Of a DNA stretch of 64,000 nt, positions 31,452-39,947 are shown in pieces. The notes under the pieces are model-generated. The model did no database searches and was not told the DNA's origin. It saw only the letters and a list, made by a program, of their open reading frames with translations. Every line of letters begins with the position of its first letter. The stretch's first letter is position 1. Source of the stretch: Mesorhizobium jarvisii (lineage in GTDB: Bacteria; Pseudomonadota; Alphaproteobacteria; Rhizobiales; Rhizobiaceae). The position numbers and the translations under genes were made by a program. Where the stretch lies: NCBI RefSeq assembly GCF_003601985.1, contig NZ_QZXA01000001.1, forward strand, positions 248,001-312,000, in the 5' to 3' direction.

Positions 31452-31676
31452 TTAGCTGCGCCCACCCAAACCGGCATGCAACGAAGCGGTCTCGTGCACC
31501 GTTCGCCGGGCCGTCAGCCTGAACGGCACGTCGCCCAATTCACGCTCCGACATGGTGTTCAGCACGGGATGCGACAGCGGATCGGTCAGCCATGTCTGCG
31601 TGTCGTTCTGCGCGCGCGACCCGGACGGCGTGCCCATGGCGAACAGAACCTTCAGCGACGACAACAGCCTTGACAT
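31452..31676 (-). CDS. DUF1127-like small protein
   Basis: This 74-residue ORF starts MSRLLSSLKVLFAMGTPSGS and contains the conserved helix SHPVLNTMSERELGDVPF, which resembles the LSxRELxDIG core of DUF1127 proteins, often small RNA-binding or stress proteins. It is divergent from the LysR gene, a pairing seen in other Rhizobiales. Confidence 0.65.
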   Translation of the reverse strand: MSRLLSSLKVLFAMGTPSGSRAQNDTQTWLTDPLSHPVLNTMSERELGDVPFRLTARRTVHETASLHAGLGGRS

Positions 31677-31772
31677 TTCCGGCTCCTCGGATCTGGCTCC
31701 CATCGATAAAGTCTGCCGTTCCCTCTCGTCATTCAATTGAGATTTCAGCCGGAACGGTTTAGAAAATCTCAA

Positions 31773-32687
31773 ATGGCCATGCTCAACCGCGTTCATCTCA
31801 ACGGCCTTCGCGCCGTCGAAACCGTAGCCCGTCTCGGCTCGCTTGCTGCGGCCGCCGGCGAGCTCAACGTTTCCGTCAGCGCCGTCAGCCAGCAGATAAG
31901 CCGCACCGAAAAGCAGGTCGGCCAGGCGCTGTTCGAGCGCACGGCAAGTGGTCTGGTGCTGACCGAGTTCGGCGCCGTCTTCGCGACCCGCCTCGGGGCT
32001 GGATTTCGCGAGCTTGCGCAGGCCGTGGCGCTGGCCGACGAAGCGAGCCAATGCACATTGGTCGTCTCGGCGGCACCGGCCTTCGCTTCGAAATGGCTGC
32101 TGCCCAGGCTGTCGCGTCACTTCGACCGCCATCCCAATGTGCTGTTGCGCATCGACGCGTCGGTGCGGCTGGCCAATCTCGACCATTCCGACGTCGACAT
32201 CGCCATCCGGCTTGGCGACGGCAAATGGTCCGGCGGCCAAGCCGAACTGCTCCTGGCGCAGGAAGTGTTCCCGGTCTGCGCACCTGACATCGCCCGGAAA
32301 CTGAAGTCGATCGAGGACCTTGCCCAGACCTGCGCCATTACCGACGAGCGGGCGATGATCAACTGGGAGAGCTGGTTCGCGGCAGCCGGTGTTGCGCCCG
32401 TCACCTTCCAGAAAGGCGCGCGCTTCACAGACCCGATGCTGTGCCTGGAATCGGCGATTGCCGGCCATGGCGTGATGCTGGGCTGGCAATTGCTGACAGC
32501 GGATGCGCTGGCCGACGGGCGGCTGGTGGCGCCGTTCGGCATCCGCGCCCAGAGCGGGCTCGGCTACTGGATGGTGACCGCGTCGGCCAAGACGGAGAGC
32601 CGCAAGGTCCGGGATTTCAAGGCCTGGATCAAGGAAGAGATCGAGGCGACGATGGCGCAGTTCGGATCACTCGAAAGCGCTGCTTAA
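31773..32687 (+). CDS. LysR-family regulator (GcvA-like)
   Basis: This 304-residue protein starts MAMLNRVHLNGLRAVETVAR and has the GcvA-type N-terminal winged helix (SLAAAAGELNVSVSAVSQQI; EKQVGQALFERTASGLVLT) and a LysR ligand domain. ATG 31773 is preferred over the distant upstream ATG. It is divergent from the DUF1127-like gene and probably controls it. Confidence 0.85.
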   Translation: MAMLNRVHLNGLRAVETVARLGSLAAAAGELNVSVSAVSQQISRTEKQVGQALFERTASGLVLTEFGAVFATRLGAGFRELAQAVALADEASQCTLVVSAAPAFASKWLLPRLSRHFDRHPNVLLRIDASVRLANLDHSDVDIAIRLGDGKWSGGQAELLLAQEVFPVCAPDIARKLKSIEDLAQTCAITDERAMINWESWFAAAGVAPVTFQKGARFTDPMLCLESAIAGHGVMLGWQLLTADALADGRLVAPFGIRAQSGLGYWMVTASAKTESRKVRDFKAWIKEEIEATMAQFGSLESAA

Positions 32688-32772
32688 GCTTGGCCCACCG
32701 CAAACCCGGTGGAAAGGATCATGGCAGCGGTCTATGTATGGGTCAGATTCCCACATCACGGCAGGCAGGATC

Positions 32773-34029
32773 ATGACCACACATTCGCGCGGCGTTTCCG
32801 CAACGATCGACCCGGTGAAGCTCGACAGGCTGGCGGAAGTCGCCATCAAGGTCGGCCTGCAATTGCAGCCCGGCCAGGATCTCGTACTGACCTCGTCGAT
32901 CGCGGCCCTGCCGCTGACCAGGCGCATCGTCGAGCATGCCTACAAGGCCGGTGCCGGTCTGGTGACACCGATCTTCAATGACGACGAGATGACGCTGGCG
33001 CGCTACCGCTTCGGCGCCGACGCCAGCTTCGATCGCGCCGCCGGCTGGCTCTATGAAGGCATGGCGAAGGCTTTTTCCAACAATACCGCCAGGCTTGCCG
33101 TGCGCGGCGAGGATCCGTCGCTCCTGTCGGCGCAGGACCCGGCAAAAGTGGCGCGCGCCAACAAGGCCAATTCCATGGCCTACCAGCCGGCGCTGGAAAA
33201 GATTACCGGCTTCGACATCAACTGGAACATCGTCGCATACCCGGATCTCGCCTGGGCCAAGCAGGTGTTTCCCGGAGATGCCGACGATGTCGCGGTGGCG
33301 AAACTCGCCGACGCGATCTTCGCGGCGTCGCGGGTCGACGTTGAAGACCCGATCGGCGATTGGAAGGCGCACAATGCCGCGCTGCGCGGCCGCACCGAGT
33401 GGCTCAACGGCCATAATTTCCATGCGCTGCATTTCACCGGACCGGGCACCGACCTGACGGTCGGGCTGGCGGACGGCCATGAATGGATGGGCGGTGCCTC
33501 GACCGCCAAGAACGGCATCACCTGCAATCCCAACATCCCGACCGAGGAGGTCTTCACCACGCCGCATGCCAGGCGCGTCGAGGGCCATGTCTCCTCGACC
33601 AAGCCGCTGTCCTACCAAGGCACGCTGATCGACGAGATCTCCGTGCGTTTCGAAGAAGGCAGGATCGTCGAGGCCAAGGCGTCGAAAGGCGAAGATGTCT
33701 TGAAGAAAGTGCTCGACACCGACGAGGGCGCCCGCCGTCTCGGCGAGGTCGCGCTGGTGCCGCATTCCTCGCCGATCTCGGCCAGCGGCCTGTTGTTCTT
33801 CAACACGCTGTTCGACGAAAATGCCGCCTGCCACATCGCGCTCGGCCAGTGTTATTCCAAATGCTTCGTCGACGGCGCCTCGCTCAGCCAAGACGAGATC
33901 GCCGCGCGCGGCGGCAACAAGAGCTTTATCCACATCGACTGGATGATCGGCTCGGACAAGATCGACATTGACGGCGTCCACAAGGACGGCAGCCGCGTGC
34001 CGGTGATGCGCAAGGGCGAGTGGGCCTGA
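32773..34029 (+). CDS. M29-family aminopeptidase
   Basis: This 418-residue protein matches thermophilic M29 aminopeptidases such as PepS/AmpS: an N-terminal domain (KLDRLAEVAIKVGLQLQPGQ) and a catalytic part with the conserved NIPTEEVFTTPHARRVEG, where Glu binds the dinuclear metal, and FIHIDWMIGSDKIDIDGV. ATG 32773 is preferred to the ATG at 32734. It lies 86 bp after the LysR gene and before DUF488. Confidence 0.88.
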   Translation: MTTHSRGVSATIDPVKLDRLAEVAIKVGLQLQPGQDLVLTSSIAALPLTRRIVEHAYKAGAGLVTPIFNDDEMTLARYRFGADASFDRAAGWLYEGMAKAFSNNTARLAVRGEDPSLLSAQDPAKVARANKANSMAYQPALEKITGFDINWNIVAYPDLAWAKQVFPGDADDVAVAKLADAIFAASRVDVEDPIGDWKAHNAALRGRTEWLNGHNFHALHFTGPGTDLTVGLADGHEWMGGASTAKNGITCNPNIPTEEVFTTPHARRVEGHVSSTKPLSYQGTLIDEISVRFEEGRIVEAKASKGEDVLKKVLDTDEGARRLGEVALVPHSSPISASGLLFFNTLFDENAACHIALGQCYSKCFVDGASLSQDEIAARGGNKSFIHIDWMIGSDKIDIDGVHKDGSRVPVMRKGEWA

Positions 34030-34051
34030 GGGTTCGGCGTAGGGAGGTCGA

Positions 34052-34408
34052 ATGGCTTTCGACCTGATGGTCAAGCGGATTTACGAGCCGCCCGCTCCCG
34101 ATGACGGGCAGCGGGTGCTGGTCGATCGCATCTGGCCGCGCGGCGTCAGCAAGGAGCATGCCGCGCTGGCCCTGTGGCTGAAGCAGATCGCGCCGAGCGA
34201 CGCGTTGCGGAAGTGGTTCGGGCACGAGCCGCAGCGCTGGGCGGAGTTTCGGAAGCGGTACGGGGCTGAGCTGGACGGGAATGGTGAGGCGGTGGCGACG
34301 CTGCGCGACCTGCTTCGCGAGGGCAAGGTGACGCTGCTCTACGGCGCGCATGATGAGGCGCACAACAATGCGGTGGCGCTGGCGGAGTATCTACGCGGTA
34401 TGGGCTGA
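34052..34408 (+). CDS. DUF488-family protein
   Basis: This 118-residue protein has the family core (VKRIYEPPAPDDGQRVLVDR IWPRGVSK read in parts, and LREGKVTLLYGAHDEAHNNA). DUF488 proteins are small cytosolic proteins of unknown activity, widespread and sometimes linked to stress. It is 22 bp after the M29 peptidase gene and probably co-transcribed. Confidence 0.85.
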   Translation: MAFDLMVKRIYEPPAPDDGQRVLVDRIWPRGVSKEHAALALWLKQIAPSDALRKWFGHEPQRWAEFRKRYGAELDGNGEAVATLRDLLREGKVTLLYGAHDEAHNNAVALAEYLRGMG

Positions 34409-34466
34409 GGCGGCCGGACCTTTCTGAGGCCGGCGGGACAGCGCGCGCCCCTCTGTCCTGCCTGAC

Positions 34467-34489
34467 ATCTCCCCCACGAGGGGGGAGAT
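34467..34489. terminator. Palindrome between convergent genes
   Basis: A 9-bp perfect stem (ATCTCCCCC / GGGGGAGAT) with a 5-nt loop sits between the convergent DUF488 and ArsC-like genes. Palindromes of this sequence type recur between genes in Mesorhizobium. No long T run follows, so it may be a repeat element acting as a weak two-way terminator. Confidence 0.5.
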
Positions 34490-34510
34490 CGGACGTCGCA
34501 ATGCTTTCGC

Positions 34511-34861
34511 CTACTTCCCGACCGCCTGCTCATAAACTTCCGGCTTGAAGCCGACCAGAACCCGGTCGCCGACCTCGAGCACCGGCCGCTTGACCATCGT
34601 CGGCTTGGCCAGCATCAGCGCCTTCGCCTTCTTTTCGTCGAGACCTTGCTTGTCCTTATCCGCCAATTCACGAAATGTGGTGCTGGCCTTGTTGAGCAGC
34701 TTTTCCCAGCCAACCTTGCCGACCCAGCCATCCAGCCGCTTGTTGTCCAGCCCCTCCGCACGAAAATCGTGAAAGCGATAGGCAACGTCATGGCTCTCCA
34801 GCCAGACGCGCGCCTTCTTGACCGTGTCGCAGGTGGTGATGCCGTAAATCGTAGTCGTCAA
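34511..34861 (-). CDS. ArsC/Spx-family protein (YffB-like)
   Basis: This 116-residue protein has the thioredoxin-like fold of ArsC/Spx/YffB: an N-terminal Cys in YGITTCDTVKKARVWLE, and the conserved region KPTMVKRPVLEVGDRVLVGF. YffB-like proteins are not proven arsenate reductases; the single Cys suggests glutathione use. It converges on DUF488. Confidence 0.82.
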   Translation of the reverse strand: MTTTIYGITTCDTVKKARVWLESHDVAYRFHDFRAEGLDNKRLDGWVGKVGWEKLLNKASTTFRELADKDKQGLDEKKAKALMLAKPTMVKRPVLEVGDRVLVGFKPEVYEQAVGK

Positions 34862-34975
34862 GGCGCGTCCCTCAAGCTGACAGTCGAATCCGTCCCACAG
34901 CCTAAAACCGCCCTTCCCGCTTTGCCAGCGCCCAGGCCCGCACCGTCGGAATTTTTGGACTTGCCAGTACTAAGG

Positions 34976-35086
34976 ATTTTCCTCCACCGCGAAGACGCGA
35001 CCCGCAAAAACCATGAGGAAATGGGTTTCTTCAACGGCTGGGGTACGGTGGCCGACCAGTTTGCCAAGTATGTGAAGACCATTTGA
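34976..35086 (+). pseudogene. 3' remnant of an SRPBCC/AHSA1-family gene
   Basis: The rightward frame ends in NHEEMGFFNGWGTVADQF then AKYVKTI and a stop, the typical C-terminus of SRPBCC (activator-of-Hsp90-like) proteins. No family-like sequence precedes it, so only about 37 codons survive. The remaining gap (34862-35181) holds nothing else that I can support. Confidence 0.6.
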
Positions 35087-35181
35087 ATTTGCATGGCGGC
35101 CAGGGGATTGCCCCGGACGCCATGCTCATTTTTCAAACTTGCAACGAAGAGAGCAAAGGTCGGAAAGCCTGACTTCCGGCC

Positions 35182-35535
35182 TCAGTAGTAAAAGCGCTCT
35201 TCGGTGATCTTGCCGTTCTTGACCGTGTAGAGGCCAACCTCATCCATCGTGACGCGCTGGCCGGTGGCCTTGGGCGTAATGTCGAACGTGAAGCGCACCG
35301 CGAACTGGTCGCCGTTGACATAAGGGCCTTCGACCGAACCACCGTGGACTTCGTGGTTTTCCTGCCACCATTGGCTTTTCTGCCTGAGGGCCTCCTTGCC
35401 GTGGCTGACGGCCATCGGCCCCTCCATGGCTTCGTAACTGGCGATATCGTCGGCATTGTAATTTTCAGCAGCGCCATTGTGATCGCCCTGCTTGAGGAGC
35501 TCGGTGAAATCCTTGGCAATTTCCGCGATGGTCAT
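35182..35535 (-). CDS. SnoaL-like (NTF2 fold) protein
   Basis: This 117-residue protein has the NTF2-like pattern: an N-terminal helix (IAKDFTELLKQGDHNGAAEN) followed by YNADDIASYEAMEGPMA and beta strands ending EERFYY. Such proteins bind small molecules or act as isomerases; the substrate is unknown. SnoaL and SRPBCC genes often sit together, in line with the neighbouring SRPBCC remnant. Confidence 0.75.
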   Translation of the reverse strand: MTIAEIAKDFTELLKQGDHNGAAENYNADDIASYEAMEGPMAVSHGKEALRQKSQWWQENHEVHGGSVEGPYVNGDQFAVRFTFDITPKATGQRVTMDEVGLYTVKNGKITEERFYY

Positions 35536-35718
35536 GCGTATTCCTCCTGTTCAGACGCACTGCAATTAGGGAAGAGCCAGCCCGTCTGCCACCTGTGCCC
35601 ACATGACAGCTGACAAGGCGTGTCAGGACGATCGATATAACGCGGCTCTGTGACACGAATTGCAGGAGCGCGGGCAGCGGCGGTTGCAGACACAAGCCAA
35701 TTCCGCAATGCTAGGTGC

Positions 35719-36423
35719 GTGTGCAACCTCTACAACATCACCACAACGCAAGAGGCGATCCGCCAATGGACGCGCGCATTACGCGATATCAGCGGCAACC
35801 TTGAACCTTCCGTTGACATCTATCCCAATCAACCCGGCCCGGTCGTCCGCAACACGGCAGACGGGAAGCGTGAGCTGGCGAACCTGCTTTGGGGGTTGCC
35901 GACGCCTCAAGAGCGTATGAAGGGTAAGGCCGACTACGGCACGACCAACGTTCGCAATCCACAATATTCGCACTGGCAACAGTTTGTCGGGGTCGAGCAT
36001 AGATGCGTCGTACCGGTCACCAGTTTTGCCGAACCCAGCCCGACACCGAGCGACAAGGACCCGGAAACAGGCATCCAACGCAATTACTGGTTTGCCCGTG
36101 ACGAAAGCCGGCCTCTGTTCTTCTTCGCCGGCTTCTGGACCCGTTGGCAGGGTGTTCGAAAGGTCAAGGACGGACCCGGCGACTTCGAGTTATTTGCCTT
36201 CATGACAACCAAGCCTAACGCCCTCATCGCGCCGATCCATGAGAAGGCTATGCCCGTAATACTGACCACTTCGGAAGAGACCGAGGCCTGGCTGACAGCA
36301 CCCTGGGCAGAAGCACGGCATTTGCAGCGAACAGCGCCAGACAACGCGTTGGTCATCGTTGAGAAGCCAGCCACACAAATCAAGTTTCCGCAGCAGGCAC
36401 CAGCCCAAGGGTCTCTGTTCTAG
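35719..36423 (+). CDS. SRAP-domain abasic-site protein (YedK/HMCES-like)
   Basis: This 234-residue protein protects abasic sites in single-stranded DNA by forming a thiazolidine crosslink with an N-terminal Cys at position 2. The start decides the mechanism: GTG at 35719 is followed at once by TGC, giving Met-Cys-Asn-Leu-Tyr, as in the family. The TTNVRNPQY and PIHEKAMPVIL segments correspond to the conserved Asn and His regions. The longer frame upstream would bury the Cys. Confidence 0.88.
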   Translation: MCNLYNITTTQEAIRQWTRALRDISGNLEPSVDIYPNQPGPVVRNTADGKRELANLLWGLPTPQERMKGKADYGTTNVRNPQYSHWQQFVGVEHRCVVPVTSFAEPSPTPSDKDPETGIQRNYWFARDESRPLFFFAGFWTRWQGVRKVKDGPGDFELFAFMTTKPNALIAPIHEKAMPVILTTSEETEAWLTAPWAEARHLQRTAPDNALVIVEKPATQIKFPQQAPAQGSLF

Positions 36424-36445
36424 GCTGAAGGGATAGCCGCGCTCC

Positions 36446-36763
36446 TCATTCCTCGTCTCGCCATATCACACGGCGAACCATGCGGATTTCGACAAGGCGT
36501 CTCACACGAATTTTCAAGCGCTCAGCAGCACTCGGCAAAATTATGTCGGCATCAAGCTCGCGAAGCTTGCAGCGCTCGCACCGCATATGCCCTTCGACAT
36601 CCCAAAAGGGAATGTCACCAACAAGCTTTGCAAGGTCGCCGGGCAGATAGTGCCGGGTGATGTTGCAGTGCCGGCATCGGACACGAATGAGTTGCCCCAC
36701 TTCGTGCGCGAGGCATAGGGTTTGCACATTTCGGCGCGGTCGGGTGCTCAATTCCGGCATCAA
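36446..36763 (-). CDS. Conserved rhizobial zinc-binding-like protein
   Basis: This 105-residue protein contains CRHCNITRHYLPGDLAKLVG and MRCERCKLRELD, two Cys pairs in a pattern common to hypothetical proteins of the Rhizobiales. It probably binds zinc and may contact nucleic acid. It converges with the SRAP gene. The start is ATG 36760, or the codon just before it at 36763. Confidence 0.65.
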   Translation of the reverse strand: MMPELSTRPRRNVQTLCLAHEVGQLIRVRCRHCNITRHYLPGDLAKLVGDIPFWDVEGHMRCERCKLRELDADIILPSAAERLKIRVRRLVEIRMVRRVIWRDEE

Positions 36764-36885
36764 CTAATTTAGGAATGTCTTCCTAGCTTAGTCAATTCCT
36801 ACTTAATTCCATGGTCGTTTGTTCACATGTCGATCAGACCTGCCCCGCCCGTAACTGTGCGGCGACCTTGCGAATGTGGGTGCAA

Positions 36886-37971
36886 CTAACTCGGCAGCAT
36901 GGGGCAGTTGGCGCCACGGCGCAGGCTGACATGCGCCACGTCGCCGACGCTGAATTGAAAACCCTCTGCCTGGCGCGGCGCATCGATCACCACCGGCAAC
37001 CCCTGCCCCAGTTCAGCATGCAGCCGCAAGGTACGGCCGTGGAAAACGATGCTGTTGACGCGGGCCGGCGCGGTGCCGGGCATGGCCTCGGTGGCCGCCA
37101 GCAAATCCTCCGGACGCACGCCGATGGTGCGCATTTCGCCTTCGCCGGGTGACTGGCCGGTTTCAGAAATTGCCTCCAGCGGCAAGGTGCCGGCGGTGAA
37201 ACGGAGGCGCTCGCCATCGCGGCCGACAAAGCGCGACTGCAGCAGGTTCATGGTGCCGATGAAGCTCGCTACGAACTTCGTCGCAGGCTGGTCATAGAGC
37301 GTCGCCGGCGGCGCGATCTGCTCGATGCGGCCCTTGTTCATGACGACGATGCGATCGGAGATCGACAGCGCCTCGGTCTGGTCATGGGTGACCATGACAA
37401 AGGTCGTGCCGAGCCGCGATTGCAGCCGCTTCAACTCGACCTGCATCTGTTCGCGCAGATGCGCATCGAGCGCCGACAGCGGCTCGTCGAGCAAGAGCAC
37501 GCGCGGCTCACAGACGATGGCGCGAGCAAGTGCCACGCGCTGGCGCTGGCCGCCCGACAATTCGGAGACACGGGCGCGAAACTTGTCGGCGAGACCGACC
37601 ATGTCCAGCGCTTCGCCGACCCGCTTTGCCTGCTCGATTCCCGACAACTTGCGCAATGACAGGCCGAAGCCGACATTCTCGGCGACATCCATATGCGGAA
37701 ACAGCGCGTAGTCCTGGAACACGGTGTTGACAGGCCGGTCGAAGGGCCGAAGCGCCGTGATGTCGCGGCCGTCGAGTAAGACCTTTCCGCTCGACGGGCT
37801 TTCGAAGCCGGCGATGACGCGCAGGCTGGTGGTCTTGCCGCAGCCGGACGGCCCGAGCAGCGTGATGAACTCGCCGCTGATAATGTCGAGATCGACGGCA
37901 TCGAGCCCGACGATGCCGCCCGGGAAAACCTTGGAGACCGCCTGCAGCCGGACGAGTGGATCAGGCGCCAT
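36886..37971 (-). CDS. ABC importer ATPase, polyamine type (PotA-like)
   Basis: This 361-residue ATPase has Walker A (GPSGCGKTT), Q loop (VFQDYALFPHM), signature (LSGGQRQRVALARA), Walker B (LLLDEPLSALD), the switch His (VMVTHDQTEAL) and a C-terminal TOBE domain, matching the PotA/spermidine-putrescine and similar importers. ATG 37971 is used; the overlap with the upstream regulator (11 bp) suggests coupled translation. It is the last gene of the operon. Confidence 0.9.
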   Translation of the reverse strand: MAPDPLVRLQAVSKVFPGGIVGLDAVDLDIISGEFITLLGPSGCGKTTSLRVIAGFESPSSGKVLLDGRDITALRPFDRPVNTVFQDYALFPHMDVAENVGFGLSLRKLSGIEQAKRVGEALDMVGLADKFRARVSELSGGQRQRVALARAIVCEPRVLLLDEPLSALDAHLREQMQVELKRLQSRLGTTFVMVTHDQTEALSISDRIVVMNKGRIEQIAPPATLYDQPATKFVASFIGTMNLLQSRFVGRDGERLRFTAGTLPLEAISETGQSPGEGEMRTIGVRPEDLLAATEAMPGTAPARVNSIVFHGRTLRLHAELGQGLPVVIDAPRQAEGFQFSVGDVAHVSLRRGANCPMLPS

Positions 37972-38569
37972 CGCGAACCTCGGAAGGCTTCGTGGTGTTG
38001 ACCCACAGGATCTGGCATTGCTCGGCGCCGGGATTGCGGAAGGCATGCAACAGCGTGCTCTTGAAGGCAAAGCTGTCGCCGGTCTTCAGCCCGTATTTTG
38101 TCGAGTCCACCACCAGTTCGACCTCGCCCGAAAGCACATAGCCGAATTCATGGCCGGCATGGGCATAGGCTTCCGCCGTGCCGCCACCGGCCTCCACCGT
38201 CACCAGCATGCCGGTGAGCGTCGCACCCGGCGGCGACAGCAGCGCCTTGGCGATGCCTTCCGACTTGACGGGAATGGAGCGCCGCTTGTCGGCGCGCACG
38301 CAATAGAGATCGTTGACGGCCTCGTCGCCATCGGCGATCAGCGCCGAAGGCTCGATGTCGAGGGCGGCGGCGAGCGGCCAGATCACCTTGACGCGCAGCG
38401 AGGACATGCCGCGCTCGATCTGGCTCAGCGCGCCGATCGACACACCTGCTTTTGCCGCCAGTTCGGCCAGCGACAGGCGCCGCTCCAGCCGCAGCGCCCG
38501 CACACGGCGCCCGACGCGAACATCGGCATCGTCCTTGGGTTTTTCGGCGGCCTCGTCGACTATGTCCAT
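37961..38569 (-). CDS. XRE-cupin transcriptional regulator
   Basis: This 202-residue protein has an N-terminal helix-turn-helix (RALRLERRLSLAELAAKAGV, SIGALSQIERGMSSL) and a C-terminal cupin (GHEFGYVLSGEVELVVD, LHAFRNPG) as in PuuR-like sensors of amines or small ligands. It lies between the binding-protein gene and the ATPase of a polyamine-type importer and probably controls that operon. Confidence 0.85.
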   Translation of the reverse strand: MDIVDEAAEKPKDDADVRVGRRVRALRLERRLSLAELAAKAGVSIGALSQIERGMSSLRVKVIWPLAAALDIEPSALIADGDEAVNDLYCVRADKRRSIPVKSEGIAKALLSPPGATLTGMLVTVEAGGGTAEAYAHAGHEFGYVLSGEVELVVDSTKYGLKTGDSFAFKSTLLHAFRNPGAEQCQILWVNTTKPSEVRDGA

Positions 38570-38648
38570 TCGTCGATCCTTGTTGCGTCTAAGGCCAGCA
38601 CCAGACAACGGCCGGCCTCGGGATTGAATTCGTACTTTACCGGGCGTT

Positions 38649-38829
38649 GGCGCCGCCCCTCACCGCCTGCCGGCATCCTCTCCCCGTATAGTGACAGGGA
38701 GAGGGACGCTCTTATCGCCGGTTTCGCCAATCACCAGCGTCGCAAGGGACTCGCCAGCATTGCGCCCGGCTCCTTCTCCCCGTCACTATACGGGGAGAAG
38801 TGCCCGGCAGGGCGATGAGGGGCAGCGCC
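38649..38829. repeat. RIME-like intergenic mosaic element
   Basis: The 181-bp element has near-perfect inverted ends (GGCGCCGCCCCTCA and TGAGGGGCAGCGCC, 13 of 14 matching) and an exact inner inverted repeat of 17 bp (TCTCCCCGTATAGTGAC at 38679-38695, complement at 38782-38798). This matches the layout of Rhizobium intergenic mosaic elements. It splits the polyamine operon between the binding-protein and XRE genes and could act as an attenuator. It contains no ORF. Confidence 0.75.
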
Positions 38830-38851
38830 AGCTTCCGAAATTAACCACCGA

Positions 38852-39922
38852 TCACCCGCCAGCCTTCACCTTCTCGAACATCTTGGCCACATCGTCGTTC
38901 TGCTTCATCGGCCCGGTGAAGATGGTGCTCTTCAGCATCACCTCGGGATCGGACGGCAGCTGCAGTTTCTCCAGTTCCTCCTTCGTGACGCCGGCGAAGG
39001 CGGTGCTCAGCGAACTGCCATAGCCATAGGACTGAATGAGATATTTGCCCGAATCGGCATCCAGCCGGCTGTTGATGAAATCATAGGCGAGATCGACATT
39101 CTTGGCGTCCTTCAGCATCACGAAGCCGCAGGCCCAGGTCAGCATGCCTTCCTTCGGATTCATGAATTCGACCGGCACGCCCTGCTTCTTGAGCGAGGTG
39201 GCCGAGGCGTTCCAGGTCATTGCTGCGACCAGTTGGCCGCTGGCAAGCGCCTGCTCGACCGACGTCATGTCGGTGGTGTAACTCGACAGCAGCGGCCGCT
39301 GTTCGCGCAGCTTTTCCGCGACCTTGTCCATCTGCTCGGGCGTCATGTCGAACGGATTGACGCCGGCCAGAAGCGCGGCGACGATCGGCGTGTCGTGCAC
39401 GGCGTCGATGGTCGCCATGCGGCCGGCATATTGTTTGTCCCAGAGCAGGTTCCAGCTTGCCTCGGGGTTCTTCACCAAATCGGTGCGGTAGAGGATGGAA
39501 GTGTTGCCCCAGTCCCACGGCACCATCCACACCTTGCCATCGCCGGCCTGCAGGTCGGGCAGGTTCTTGAACACCGGGAAGATCGAATCCCAGTTCTTGA
39601 TGCGCTTGGTGTCGATCGGCTGCAGCAGGCCTTCCTTGTTCCAGCGCGCCACCTTGTCGTAGCAGGGGTGCGCGATGTCGGGCCGGAAGCCGGCCTTGAC
39701 CTTGGTGAAGGCATCGTCGTCATCGCCAAAGATCGAGGCCTCGACGCCATCGGGATGCGCGGCGAGGAAGCTCTTGTTGAAATCGGGCAATTCGTAACCC
39801 GACCAGGTGAAATATTGCAGCTTTTCGGCGGCCAGCGCCACGGTCGAAGACAGTGCGAGCGCCAGCGCGGCGAGGCCGGCGCGCGCCTTGTGTCCGGTTA
39901 TCGATGTCAGGTGGAATGTCAT
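38852..39922 (-). CDS. ABC importer binding protein, polyamine type (PotD-like)
   Basis: This 356-residue periplasmic protein has a signal peptide (AGLAALALALSSTVALA) and the PotD-family opening of the mature chain (EKLQYFTWSGYELPDFNKSF), with the acidic FGDDDDAFTKVKAGFRPD segment. It captures polyamine or similar cations. It follows two permease genes in the operon. Confidence 0.88.
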   Translation of the reverse strand: MTFHLTSITGHKARAGLAALALALSSTVALAAEKLQYFTWSGYELPDFNKSFLAAHPDGVEASIFGDDDDAFTKVKAGFRPDIAHPCYDKVARWNKEGLLQPIDTKRIKNWDSIFPVFKNLPDLQAGDGKVWMVPWDWGNTSILYRTDLVKNPEASWNLLWDKQYAGRMATIDAVHDTPIVAALLAGVNPFDMTPEQMDKVAEKLREQRPLLSSYTTDMTSVEQALASGQLVAAMTWNASATSLKKQGVPVEFMNPKEGMLTWACGFVMLKDAKNVDLAYDFINSRLDADSGKYLIQSYGYGSSLSTAFAGVTKEELEKLQLPSDPEVMLKSTIFTGPMKQNDDVAKMFEKVKAGG

Positions 39923-39947
39923 TTTCGTTCTCCTCTCATTGTTATGG

